A stretch of DNA of 64,000 nucleotides from Tritrichomonas musculus (Eukaryota > Parabasalia > Tritrichomonadida > Tritrichomonadidae): positions 7,111,501-7,175,500 of the forward strand of contig JAPFFF010000004.1 in assembly GCA_039105265.1 (NCBI GenBank), in the 5' to 3' direction. This document shows, piece by piece, positions 11,901-20,011 of the stretch; position 1 is the first letter of the stretch, and the number at the start of each line of letters is the position of its first letter. The translations under genes and the position numbers were made by a program. The notes under the pieces are model-generated. The model was not told the origin of the DNA, ran no database searches, and saw only the letters and a program-made list of their open reading frames with translations.

Positions 11901-13447
11901 ACGTTCTTTGTGCATCCAACGCCTTTGTAGAGCATCTTTCCAATCTCATACATCGATTCAGCGTTACCAACTTTTGATGCTTTTTCGAAGTACTTCTTCG
12001 CCTTAGAGAGATTCCCTTCCTTCTTTCTGATCTTGCCAAGAAGAAGAAGAACGTCACCATTTTCACTGTTCGAGTGTTTCTTCAGCAATTTTTTCGCTTG
12101 AACGAGATCTTGTGGAATCACCTCACCTTTGATGAGGACTCTTGAATAATAAACGGCGGCATTGAGAGAACCGTTCTTTGACGATTGTTTTAGATAGGAA
12201 ACAGAAAGTTGCGTGTTTTGTGCGAAACCGTTTTTACCTTCCATTAAATACTGGCCAACTTTGAACTGGCAATCAGCGTCGTCTTCAGCGTTTTCGATTA
12301 GCTGTTGGCATGACTGGTCAAGTTGATCGAAATCTTGTGCTTGGTAAAGAGGTTTCTTGCTTTTGTTCTTTTTAAAAAGGCCAAATAAGCCTTGTTTTTT
12401 GGTTTCTTTGATTTTGAATGATGAATTAACGGATTCTGTTTTGAATGATGAATTAATGGAGACTTTTTTGAAAGTGGCTGATTTACGTGTAATGTATTGG
12501 TCAATTTGAATGCGTTTGTCCGTAAATGTTGTGGGATATTTTTGAATGAATTCAATATAATCATAATAATCTTTTTCATCAACTAAGTCCGTAATGAAAC
12601 CTGGATCATTTTGTAGAGTTTCTAGGATGTTGTCGAATGTGGGTCTGCTATTTGGATCTTGCTGCCAACAATCTTCGATTAATCGTTGATAGGATTCGGA
12701 TGGGATTAGGTCGATTTTTGGACGGAAACCACTCTGGATCTTTGCCTTAATTTGATCACTATTGAATCCCTTGAAAGGATCGTTGTTTGTAATGATTTCA
12801 TAAACAATAATTCCATATGAATATACATCACACGAAGTTGTGTATTCTGCGCAACTCCATACTTCGGGGGGCATGTAAATTGGTGTACCTTTGACTGCGA
12901 TGGTTGATTGAGTTGCATCATCGGATGGATTCTGATATTTAATTTTTGAAAGGCCGAAATCGGCAATTTTGGGGAATAAAAAGTCATCCATTAATATATT
13001 GGCTGGTTTTAAATCGCGATGAATAATATTATGTGCGTGTAAATATGACATGGCGGCTGCTATCCCATAAATATTGATTAATTTACGAGTATCTGTCCAT
13101 AATTTGTTAGATAAACCTTTCTTCTCCAGTTCAATTATATCATATAATGTACCATTGGATAAAAATTCGGTAACAATGACTGGTTTTTGCTCATCGTGAA
13201 AATTGATTGGACTAAATCCAACAAAACGAATGATACTTGGATGGTTGATCTTAATTAAGATGTTAACTTCTCGTGATAGGTCTCGAATTATATCTTTTGA
13301 TGCCATTACTTTGAACGAAATTTTTGCGGCGTAGATTTCATTACTCTTCTTGTCTTTAACTTTATAAACTTCGCCAAACGAGCCATTTCCGATTAATTCT
13401 AATCGAACAACTTGATTGAGATCAAAATTGTATGATATGCTCATCAT
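8984..13447 (-). CDS. TKL-like protein kinase with Sel1 repeat array
   Basis: A 1487-residue protein with an intact kinase domain at about residues 14-285: glycine loop GNGSFGEV (20-27), Lys42, HRDLKPAN with Asp145, DFG (163-165), PPE (193-195), Arg268. This should be an active Ser/Thr kinase of the TKL group. Degenerate Sel1 repeats follow (about 390-560), then 25 almost identical 36-residue Sel1 repeats (about 570-1470) and a short tail. Sel1 repeats form an alpha-solenoid that holds partner proteins, so the tail is probably a scaffold or substrate-binding arm (inference). There is no signal peptide or membrane segment, so it is likely cytosolic. The start is the first of two Mets, 14 bases from a TCATT initiator. 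The single intact frame through 25 repeats shows selection on repeat length (multiples of 108 bp). Confidence 0.93.
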   Translation of the reverse strand: MMSISYNFDLNQVVRLELIGNGSFGEVYKVKDKKSNEIYAAKISFKVMASKDIIRDLSREVNILIKINHPSIIRFVGFSPINFHDEQKPVIVTEFLSNGTLYDIIELEKKGLSNKLWTDTRKLINIYGIAAAMSYLHAHNIIHRDLKPANILMDDFLFPKIADFGLSKIKYQNPSDDATQSTIAVKGTPIYMPPEVWSCAEYTTSCDVYSYGIIVYEIITNNDPFKGFNSDQIKAKIQSGFRPKIDLIPSESYQRLIEDCWQQDPNSRPTFDNILETLQNDPGFITDLVDEKDYYDYIEFIQKYPTTFTDKRIQIDQYITRKSATFKKVSINSSFKTESVNSSFKIKETKKQGLFGLFKKNKSKKPLYQAQDFDQLDQSCQQLIENAEDDADCQFKVGQYLMEGKNGFAQNTQLSVSYLKQSSKNGSLNAAVYYSRVLIKGEVIPQDLVQAKKLLKKHSNSENGDVLLLLGKIRKKEGNLSKAKKYFEKASKVGNAESMYEIGKMLYKGVGCTKNVKEATKLFNMAKKSGFDKSDKFLTPKLEESVPPPADTQSSTNKNMTRAQVMKVEADKGDASAMYNYGLMLQQGDGIPVNKNEAVKYYKMAIDKGNASAMYNYGLMLDEGDGIPVNKNEAVKYYKMAIDKGNADAMNSYGLMLQQGDGIPVNKNEAVKYYKMAIDKGNASAMYNYGLMLDEGDGIPVNKNEAVKYYKMAIDKGNASAMNNYGLMLQQGDGIPVNKNEAVKYYKMAIDKGNAAAMNSYGFMLQQGDGIPVNKNEAVKYYKMAIDKGNAAAMNNYGLMLKKGDGIPVNKNEAVKYYKMAIDKGDASAMYNYGLMLQQGDGIPVNKNEAVKYYKMAIDKGDASAMYSYGLMLKKGDGIPVNKNEAVKYYKMAIDKGNADAMYNYGLMLKKGDGIPVNKNEAVKYYKMAIDKGNAAAMYSYGFMLQHGDGIPVNKNEAVKYYKMAIDKGNAAAMNNYGFMLQQGDGIPVNKNEAVKYYKMAIDKGNAAAMYNYGLMLQQGDGIPVNKNEAVKYYKMAIDKGNADAMYNYGLMLKKGDGIPVNKNEAVKYYKMAIDKGNADAMNSYGLMLQQGDGIPVNKNEAVKYYKMAIDKGNASAMYNYGLMLDEGDGIPVNKNEAVKYYKMAIDKGNASAMNNYGLMLQQGDGIPVNKNEAVKYYKMAIDKGNASAMYNYGLMLQQGDGIPVNKNEAVKYYKMAIDKGNAAAMNSYGFMLQHGDGIPVNKNEAVKYYKMAIDKGNAAAMNSYGLMLKKGDGIPVNKNEAVKYYKMAIDKGNADAMYNYGLMLQQGDGIPVNKNEAVKYYKMAIDKGDASAMNNYGLMLQQGDGIPVNKNEAVKYYKMAIDKGDASAMNSYGLMLKKGDGIPVNKNEAVKYYKMAIDKGNAAAMNNYGFMLQHGDGIPVNKNEAVKYYKMAIDKGNAAAMYNYGLMLQQGDGIPVNKNEAVKYYKMAADKGHEKAKNALLRMENA
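9040..11740 (-). repeat. 108-bp Sel1-coding tandem array, 25 copies
   Basis: Each 108-bp unit encodes 36 residues around GDGIPVNKNEAVKYYKMA. Units are almost identical in DNA, including silent sites. Changes are confined to a few codons: ASA/ADA/AAA, MYN/MNS/MNN/MYS, GL/GF and LQQ/LDE/LKK/LQH. That pattern means recent expansion or gene conversion. The opposite strand is also open through the array for more than 900 codons, which is a by-product of the repeat. Confidence 0.97.
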
Positions 13448-13458
13448 TCAATGTAAAA

Positions 13459-13463
13459 AATGA
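13459..13463 (-). promoter_or_regulatory. TCATT initiator of the kinase-Sel1 gene
   Basis: TCATT on the - strand, with its A 14 bases upstream of the ATG. It fits the trichomonad Inr consensus TCA+1Y(T/A), which sets transcription start just before the start codon. Confidence 0.6.
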
Positions 13464-14343
13464 TATTCGATAAAAATTTGACCTTCTTTATTAGCAAAAA
13501 GTATAACGTTCTTGTTTTCAAATTTGAAAGAATAATTAAAGTTTTTTTTTTTAATTTAAAAATACATATTCTGGGAAATGAAATCAAAATTAACACAAAA
13601 TAAATACAATAAAAAAATTATTAAGGAATAGTTTTGAGAAGATCATATCACAAAAAATAAATTGAATGATTTTTAACTTCCTTCAGAAATGTTAAAGGGT
13701 GCTGTATACTTTACTTTTATTTAATCAATTTTTAATATTATTTTATAATCTTACAAATATATAATGAAATATTTTTTTATTTTGATTTTAAAAATTTTAT
13801 TATTTTTTTTAAATTATATAATATGAAGATATTCGTATTTATATATTTTTGAATGGTATTTAGAGGTTTATTTGAAAAATTATTACTAATTTGAATTAAA
13901 ATTTTATTAAAAAGATGCGAAAATAAAGCAATCAATACTTATTATTTTAGCGTCCAAATTGATTTTTTATACGAAGGATAATCTTATTTAATAGATATTT
14001 AAAAAGATAAAAAGATTTTGATTTTCAGCAGATATCGATTATTGATGAGTTGTTACCAATAATAGATACAAAGGAAAATATTTATCTCAAGTGAATAATT
14101 TATTGATTTTTATGATTTTTTGTATAAAAAAGCAAGCAAATCATCACATAATAGTAAAACATAAATTGGAATTTGATTAATTTACTGAATTATTCAAGAT
14201 AATACTCAAACGAGAGCTTATTTCTCCTTGCATTATGATTTTTTTATGATAATCCCCTGGAAGTTCATTACTCATCTCTCAACATTAAAATGTTATAAAA
14301 CAAGCATAAAATCTTTGATAAGAGAATGAAGGCTTTTGAGTGA
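13464..14343. other. Intergenic, no supported gene
   Basis: AT-rich sequence upstream of the kinase-Sel1 gene. I see no coding frame, RNA gene or repeat in it. Confidence 0.5.
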
Positions 14344-14431
14344 ATATTGAAAGACTACATGCATTTTTAAAAATCACCCCATTTTTCAGTCAAAATCGGG
14401 CACTTTCAAAATGTATGTAGTCCTTCAATAT
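14344..14431. repeat. 24-bp-arm inverted repeat (hairpin)
   Basis: The left arm (14344-14367) and right arm (14408-14431) pair at 22 of 24 positions (core GACTACAT / ATGTAGTC), with a 40-bp loop. It may be a tiny foldback element or a structured transcript end. No target duplication was found. Confidence 0.7.
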
Positions 14432-14464
14432 CGAATTATTTCCATGTATCGCATATATCCAAAT

Positions 14465-14690
14465 TGATTTTGGTAATTTCACTTTATTTGAAACCAAATA
14501 TTTGAAAATTTGAATCGATCCGAAAAATGCTGCATTTTTCATTAATAAATAATTAGTTTCATAAATTGATCTATTAATTAAACTTGAAAGTGATATATTG
14601 TTTTGATTAACATATGTAATAAATTCAATAAGTAAATCTTTTCGAATATAAAAACATATCGGTGATGGGTTTGTCCAATTTTACGCATTT
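14465..14690 (-). pseudogene. DUF3447 gene relic
   Basis: The - strand translation contains RKDLLIEFITYVNQNN and SLINRSIYETNYLLINEK, which match the same region of the DUF3447 genes at 27.6-29.5 kb and 35.3-36.4 kb (for example LIRNDSIKEFVNYVN and DSIFETNPFL). A MRKIG segment like the EKRKIGENDKYV motif lies just upstream in another frame. Only about 70 codons survive, with frame changes. Confidence 0.6.
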
Positions 14691-14721
14691 TCTAAATGAT
14701 AATATTTTTCTTATATTTATG

Positions 14722-14862
14722 CACAATTTTATATTTTTACATAATTTTTTCTTAAGTCTACCTACCCTAGCGGGCGTCGAGTGCAGCCGAAGCGAAGCGG
14801 AGGCGGAATCGAGACCCCGCGGTTGGGGGTAAGACTCGGTAAAATTTGTACCATAAAATTGT
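14722..14862. repeat. GC-rich hairpin island, copy 1
   Basis: A GC-rich block (about 14752-14843) stands out from the AT-rich surroundings. It contains TAGCGGGCGTCGAGTGCAGC and GGCGGAATCGAGACCCC. Its ends can pair (TACCC with GGGTA, AGTCT with AGACT). Outside it lies an 11-bp inverted repeat, CACAATTTTAT (14722-14732) and ATAAAATTGTG (14852-14862). Copy 2 lies about 330 bp away in the same orientation. Confidence 0.75.
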
Positions 14863-15047
14863 GTATTATAAGAAATTATTCAATTAAAACTATTCAAAAA
14901 GTGAAACGCAGTTTTTCAAAGGTTTTTCCAATCGCCAAATATTATTAATTTGTAAAATAAAAGAAAAATCATATAAGTATAAAGAAGGTACTGGTAAAGC
15001 ATAAGAGACTTTTTGTAAGTTCATTCAAAAATTGAATAAAAATAATA

Positions 15048-15261
15048 TTTTCTCTCAATTTTTTTTATATTTTTACTTAATGTTTACCGAGACTACATAC
15101 CGCCTAGCGGGCGTTGAGCGCAGCCGGAGAGGAGCGTAGGCGGAGTCGAGACCCCACGGCTGGCGGTAAGAATCGGTAAATGCAGCTTTTCAATATATAA
15201 AAAGATTACAAAAAAATTTTATTTTTTAATTCTCTTAAATATAAAAAAAAATTGAGAGAAA
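15048..15261. repeat. GC-rich hairpin island, copy 2
   Basis: The same GC-rich block as copy 1, here at 15083-15180, with perfect outer stems TTTACCGA / TCGGTAAA and inner stems TACCGCC / GGCGGTA. It sits inside a second, AT-rich inverted repeat of about 26 bp (15048-15073 and 15236-15261, sharing TTCTCTCAATTT and its complement). The nested symmetry suggests a small foldback element or a strong cruciform or RNA structure. No gene was recognised. Confidence 0.75.
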
Positions 15262-15885
15262 TTGACCTTAATTTGAAAACCATAGATAATTTAGATAAAT
15301 ATTTTATTTTCAACTTCCAAAAGTCATAATTTTAATAAATGGCAAATATCTTTCTTTTTCCATCACTCACATTGGAAGAGTTTTTCCTTTCTTTTGAATT
15401 TTCAAATGGATATTATTCGTTTTATATTATAATCAAAAAGACAATAAATGTAAAGCTGATTTTCAATTCTGAAGTTTTATATAAACCATTGAAATTTTCA
15501 TCAATAGTAGTATACGTTTGCGGTGATTTCAGACCTCCGGTCTTCAATCCCCTCAAACACCCCTAATTTTGGCACTTTTTTGGTCTCCAACTACCCAATT
15601 TTAGCCCTTTTTTGACCTCCAGAGTGTTGTCAGAAAACCCCCTATCACTATAGGGCATTTTGCATTCACCTTTTTGTGTCAAAAAATTGCCTAAATTAAG
15701 GTCTTTCAATGGATGGAAAGTGGTGATATGAACATAATTTTGATAAAATTTTTGTATGACATGTGATATGAAAAAGGTATAAATAAAATTTTTGTATACA
15801 ATTTATGATTTTTAAAAATATTGAAATCAACTTTTTTGAAACTTTTCTGAAACAAATAATTTTTATCCCCAATGCAAATACAAAA

Positions 15886-16401
15886 ATGACAAAGCCACTT
15901 TACTTGTCTGTCAATAAATTGTGTGATAAATTGGAGGAATATATTGAGACCCACAAAGAGAAGGACCCCACCATCGATTCAGCCTACGAATTCTACATCA
16001 TCATCGACAAAGAGTATCTCTTTCCTGACAAATTTAACGCCAATAGAATAGTTTGCAGGCCCTTAGTCGTCTCAATTTATAAAAATCAACAGTTTCTATA
16101 CAAAGAATTGTGTGAATTATTTGACTGCGAAAAGGTATATCTATGCTTTAACAAGAAGGGAAGCCACTACTCAATCGACACAGCAAAGAACGGAAAAAAC
16201 AAGATACAGGACGTAGTTATTGTAAGGGAACCAAAGAAATTTACAACTAAGGACGGCAAAGAGATTGAATATCATCAGATGTTTCAATATGACGCAGGCT
16301 TTTTGATTGAAGAAATAGATACTAGAATTAAGTCAAATCGTCCTAATTGTGCCGGTCTGAGCAAGGATTATGGTAGATTTATCAAGGAATGTGGCATATA
16401 A
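15886..16401 (+). CDS. Polinton protein of unknown function
   Basis: About 171 residues starting MTKPLYLSVNK. An in-frame upstream Met at 15805 would add 27 residues, but the later start leaves a more compact protein. It is mixed alpha/beta in appearance and soluble, with no signal or membrane segment and no motif I recognise. It lies first in the element, 27 bases ahead of the 675-residue gene on the same strand, so it may be expressed with the virion genes. It may be a small virion or accessory protein (inference from position only). Confidence 0.6.
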   Translation: MTKPLYLSVNKLCDKLEEYIETHKEKDPTIDSAYEFYIIIDKEYLFPDKFNANRIVCRPLVVSIYKNQQFLYKELCELFDCEKVYLCFNKKGSHYSIDTAKNGKNKIQDVVIVREPKKFTTKDGKEIEYHQMFQYDAGFLIEEIDTRIKSNRPNCAGLSKDYGRFIKECGI

Positions 16402-16428
16402 ACAGGCCCTTATTTTTTTGGAAAATAA

Positions 16429-18456
16429 ATGAGTAAATCGTCAATAAAACTTAATACAGGACAAGTAATGCAAGGCAATAACACGCAAAAATTATTAGGA
16501 TATTGTAATAGACTCAACAATGAACTGGGATTCAATATCATTACTACGAATGCTCAGGGAGGATTATTGGCGGATAAAACATATGCCCGATATTTGTTGA
16601 AAGTTCTAAATGAATTCAATTTTGGTCTTCATGCAAATGTCGTCGATAATAACACAATAGATAGATTCATTCAAAGGTTTCAAGAAGAACATCCTATAGA
16701 TAGACCCTTGACTTATAGTGAAGATTTATTGGATATGGGTGATTATATGTTCAGTAAATGGATTCGAATTACTCCCTCATTTTATAATGAATTATCCAAA
16801 AGAGTCGACAAACGAATCCTAAGACAACATGGGGACGAAGCTTTTCCAAGAAATATTATTCGTACGGCCATAACTTTACTCAATTCTCATAACTTTGCCG
16901 CAAACGACAACACCGATCATAGATATATTCGGCGTATCAATTCAGAAAGTCTTCAACATTTCGTAAATAGAGTATATTCACATAGTGAAATTCCTTCTGT
17001 CCCTCCATCAAGTCCTCCCCCTTTTCCTCCAGAAACTTCACATAGGGAACCTCAAGAGCATTCAGGACCTTTCTTTAGATTTGGAGCAGCAGAGACTTTT
17101 CCAGAATTAAATCCCTTAAACAAATTGAGAAGACCTTCTTCAACATCTCAAAACCCTTCAACTACTCAAAATAACAACAACGATAATACAATTTTATTTC
17201 AAAATCAAATGGCACAACAACAACCTAATATATCCAACGAAAATATAGAACGATTAATTACCGATTTACTTATAAAGTACAACATATCCGCCCAACAACC
17301 TACTTCTCGTCAATCTTTAGATCCACGACCTGAAGTAGCTTTATATCAAATTGCTGATTTGTATAAAAGTTTACCATCCGGTCACGGTTCTGCAGGAGCG
17401 CGTGATAAAGCGGGAATGGAGGCTTTGGAACACATAGTATTAAGACTCAAAAAGGATATAAAACGTGTCGCACAAGCAATTTCTCCACAAGGAGCACAGA
17501 GAATGGTTGAGAAACACAATGAGAAATCACCAAATAGCCCATGGACTCTTGTCCACGCAGATATAAACGGAGATAAGATCCCTGATGTCGCCATCAGAAA
17601 CGCCAACAATAAATACATCTATGTAAATGGATATACAACAACAAAATCCGACTGGCCAATGCGATATGGTTTCTTCAATGCATATCCCACAAGAGAGGAC
17701 CGAAAAGAATCAGGATTTAAGAGCGCAAGAGAATATACTAATAACTTATTTGGCGGTCATTTTGACGTCAATAATCCAAATCCATACATGAAAGGTAATA
17801 TGGAAGGATGGGCAGTACCAGAATCATGGCGAGATTACAAACATGAAGGCTATAAGAAACCATCCAACAAGAGAATGACTTCATGCAGGAGATTCGAATA
17901 CTTTATTTTCAGAAAGGCGTTCGATTACGCACTCGGTAAATTAATCACCAACAACTCTATCGGAAACATAACGCAAAAACCACTTAGCAAATACAAGATG
18001 CAGATTTACAGTAAGGCATGTGCTATGATGTGGAATTATTATATTCTACACGTTTTTGCAGTAAGTCTCGGATTAGGCAATGTCGATCCAAATAGTAAAG
18101 ATTTCGATAAATTGAAGAAAAAGAACAAACAACTAATTGATGATATTGTCAGTGATTTAATAGCCCACACTCTCTACACAAGAGATGGTCATACTGAACA
18201 ACAGAGAAAAACCTTTTCAAACAACATTGCTGAACATGCACAATATGCTATTCTCCACGCAGCACAATCATTGGAGAAACCAGAAATATTCGAAGGACAC
18301 AACCAACATCCAACACCCATTACCGATTTTGATTATTTAGAACAAAATCATCCTGACAATCAATGGACTCAAGAAGGCCAAGGTAATTGGGACGATTATA
18401 TTAATTGGACACAAGATGACGAAGCTGCTGCACAACTCCGAGCTGATGATGAGTAA
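16429..18456 (+). CDS. Polinton 675-residue putative virion protein
   Basis: A long protein in three parts. A helical N-terminal region (about 1-185) is followed by a low-complexity Pro/Ser/Asn/Gln-rich linker (about 190-290) and a conserved-looking C-terminal half. The C-terminal half contains ADINGDKIPDVAIRN, a Ca2+-binding-loop-like DxNxDxxxD motif as in dockerin or FG-GAP proteins, then an aromatic-rich region. I do not recognise the family by name. It lies 38 bases ahead of the packaging ATPase. The ATG follows a T-run and GGAAAATAA, a pattern shared with the next gene. Capsid-associated or DNA-associated roles are both possible. Confidence 0.6.
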   Translation: MSKSSIKLNTGQVMQGNNTQKLLGYCNRLNNELGFNIITTNAQGGLLADKTYARYLLKVLNEFNFGLHANVVDNNTIDRFIQRFQEEHPIDRPLTYSEDLLDMGDYMFSKWIRITPSFYNELSKRVDKRILRQHGDEAFPRNIIRTAITLLNSHNFAANDNTDHRYIRRINSESLQHFVNRVYSHSEIPSVPPSSPPPFPPETSHREPQEHSGPFFRFGAAETFPELNPLNKLRRPSSTSQNPSTTQNNNNDNTILFQNQMAQQQPNISNENIERLITDLLIKYNISAQQPTSRQSLDPRPEVALYQIADLYKSLPSGHGSAGARDKAGMEALEHIVLRLKKDIKRVAQAISPQGAQRMVEKHNEKSPNSPWTLVHADINGDKIPDVAIRNANNKYIYVNGYTTTKSDWPMRYGFFNAYPTREDRKESGFKSAREYTNNLFGGHFDVNNPNPYMKGNMEGWAVPESWRDYKHEGYKKPSNKRMTSCRRFEYFIFRKAFDYALGKLITNNSIGNITQKPLSKYKMQIYSKACAMMWNYYILHVFAVSLGLGNVDPNSKDFDKLKKKNKQLIDDIVSDLIAHTLYTRDGHTEQQRKTFSNNIAEHAQYAILHAAQSLEKPEIFEGHNQHPTPITDFDYLEQNHPDNQWTQEGQGNWDDYINWTQDDEAAAQLRADDE

Positions 18457-18493
18457 ATCTTCACTTATTTTTTTGCAGTCTTTTGGGAAATAA

Positions 18494-19309
18494 ATGAGTT
18501 TAAAAGTAATAAATTCTCTTGTCTCAGAAACTCTGAAACAAAACGCAAACAATTTATCGGGTGCTTTAATCGAGCCAATTCACGATGATATTCATATAAA
18601 ATATAACTCTGTAAATGTCGTCGTCGGGAAACAAAATTCTGGAAAAACCGTCATCGCTCTCCAAGAAATCATCAAAATAGGATTAATAAAAACACATCAC
18701 TTACTAATCTATATCACGAAAAATGGCGACGAAAACGATAGGAGTTTCCAATCTCTCAAACACCTCATCAAAATGCCATATATTACCGTTTCCGAGAAGA
18801 TGGCAGTCGATTTTATCACTGAATTAATTGCTGCAAAGAACCTCTACTATCTTGTTAAGCGAGAAGGATTGGAGGAACGACTAGATGATGGACAAAAAAA
18901 TGATATGTTCAAGGTCCTTCACATTACTGATTTCAGCAAAGATTTCCTCCATACCTTGATACTTTTCGATGATATTTCAAACAACAAACTATTTTCTTCC
19001 GAAGAATCATTTTTCTCCCAACAGCTCCGAAGATGCAGACACACAAATATTTCCTACTTTTTATTGATTCAAGGATGGAAAGGCATCAAACCACATATCA
19101 AAAATGAGATTACAACTTTGTTCGTTTTTCCTTGCTTCAACCGTCAACAACTGCACTATATTTATTCCCAATCAGCAAGTAATTTGGACTTTGAGGAGTT
19201 CTACAATTTGTATAGGCAATTATCTGAAGAAAAAAATTATAATCCAGATTCTCATTCCTGTCTAATTGTTCAGGTATCAGAGGGGGGAGAAACTTCATTT
19301 TCCATCTGA
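18494..19309 (+). CDS. A32/FtsK-like DNA-packaging ATPase
   Basis: 271 residues. Walker A is GKQNSGKT (about residues 48-55) and Walker B is LILFDD (about 156-161). A RRCRHTNISYFLLIQ segment follows (about 182-196), the sensor region typical of A32-like packaging ATPases of Polintons and large DNA viruses. It should pump the element's DNA into the capsid using ATP. Its 3' end overlaps the - strand gene at 19270-19608 (tail to tail). The upstream T-run plus GGGAAATAA before the ATG matches the previous gene. Confidence 0.8.
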   Translation: MSLKVINSLVSETLKQNANNLSGALIEPIHDDIHIKYNSVNVVVGKQNSGKTVIALQEIIKIGLIKTHHLLIYITKNGDENDRSFQSLKHLIKMPYITVSEKMAVDFITELIAAKNLYYLVKREGLEERLDDGQKNDMFKVLHITDFSKDFLHTLILFDDISNNKLFSSEESFFSQQLRRCRHTNISYFLLIQGWKGIKPHIKNEITTLFVFPCFNRQQLHYIYSQSASNLDFEEFYNLYRQLSEEKNYNPDSHSCLIVQVSEGGETSFSI

Positions 19310-19608
19310 GGATTTAAGAAATGTATGATGTTATTTATTGTTTCTTTCATATATTGTATCTCTTTTTTTAGTTCATCTAGCTCGTTGTCAATATCATATT
19401 GTGAATTTTGCTTCATTTTTTTGAGGCTCAACACATTCTTGATTCTAGTTATTCGATACCCTTTTATGAGATATAATTTATTGAGTTTATGCGTCGTAAG
19501 TTTATCCATTTCTTCTTTATTCTTGTTATAGTATAAATTGAATTCATCAACTGTATCAAACTCTTTCGTATGCTTTGAGATTGGTTCAATTACTTTGATG
19601 TCGTTCAT
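19270..19608 (-). CDS. Polinton small coiled-coil protein
   Basis: About 112 residues from MNDIKVIEP. A frame six codons longer begins with GTG and is less likely. The C-terminal part (about 55-100) is a charged coiled coil with ELDELKKEIQYMKETINNII. It ends within the ATPase 3' end on the other strand. It may be a virion or assembly factor, and the family is unknown to me. The ATG follows AAAAGGAA, as in the neighbouring - strand gene. Confidence 0.6.
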   Translation of the reverse strand: MNDIKVIEPISKHTKEFDTVDEFNLYYNKNKEEMDKLTTHKLNKLYLIKGYRITRIKNVLSLKKMKQNSQYDIDNELDELKKEIQYMKETINNIIHFLNPQMENEVSPPSDT

Positions 19609-19640
19609 TTCCTTTTCAATAAACACAAATAAAATTCATC

Positions 19641-19940
19641 TTACTTCAACAAAGGAATATCAAATCTTCCTGGATTTCCTACTGGTCCGCTAACAGGCTG
19701 AGACCAACTATTATTTCTTATACCTGCGCCGTTTACTCCCAACGCCTTATTGCCAGCAAATTTTCTTGCATAATCGCCTATTTTATTGATTACATTTCCT
19801 ACAGGTCCGCCTATCGCCCCGCCAAGTACTGGAGCGACTTTTGACACAATTTCAGCACCTTTTTTCAGTACCGGTAATGCTTTTCCGATTACATTTTTTG
19901 CTCCGTTAATGATGTTTTTAAACCAACTTCCGAATGCCAT
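19641..19940 (-). CDS. Polinton small basic amphipathic virion protein
   Basis: 99 residues. The N-terminal two thirds are Gly/Ala/Lys/Val-rich and amphipathic (GSWFKNIINGAKNVIGKA, then VAPVLGGAIGGPVGNVINKI), followed by a short Gly/Asn/Pro-rich tail. This layout resembles membrane-active or core peptides of adenovirus-like virions (protein VI or mu analogues). That is an inference from composition and position next to the capsid gene, not from a motif. It is divergent from the capsid gene, with about 70 bases between the two starts. Confidence 0.55.
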   Translation of the reverse strand: MAFGSWFKNIINGAKNVIGKALPVLKKGAEIVSKVAPVLGGAIGGPVGNVINKIGDYARKFAGNKALGVNGAGIRNNSWSQPVSGPVGNPGRFDIPLLK

Positions 19941-20011
19941 TTCCTTTTAAGTAAAATGTTCATATAACAAACTTTACAACTCCTTTATTGTCATTTTTTA
20001 TATTAAATCAA

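Noticed and set aside
15120-15160. tRNA T-arm look-alike (GTCGAGACCCC) in the GC-rich islands
   Set aside because: No D-arm, anticodon arm or acceptor stem of tRNA geometry could be placed.
14722-15261. GC-rich islands as the Polinton's terminal inverted repeats
   Set aside because: The two copies are in the same orientation on one side, and nothing similar lies at the other end.
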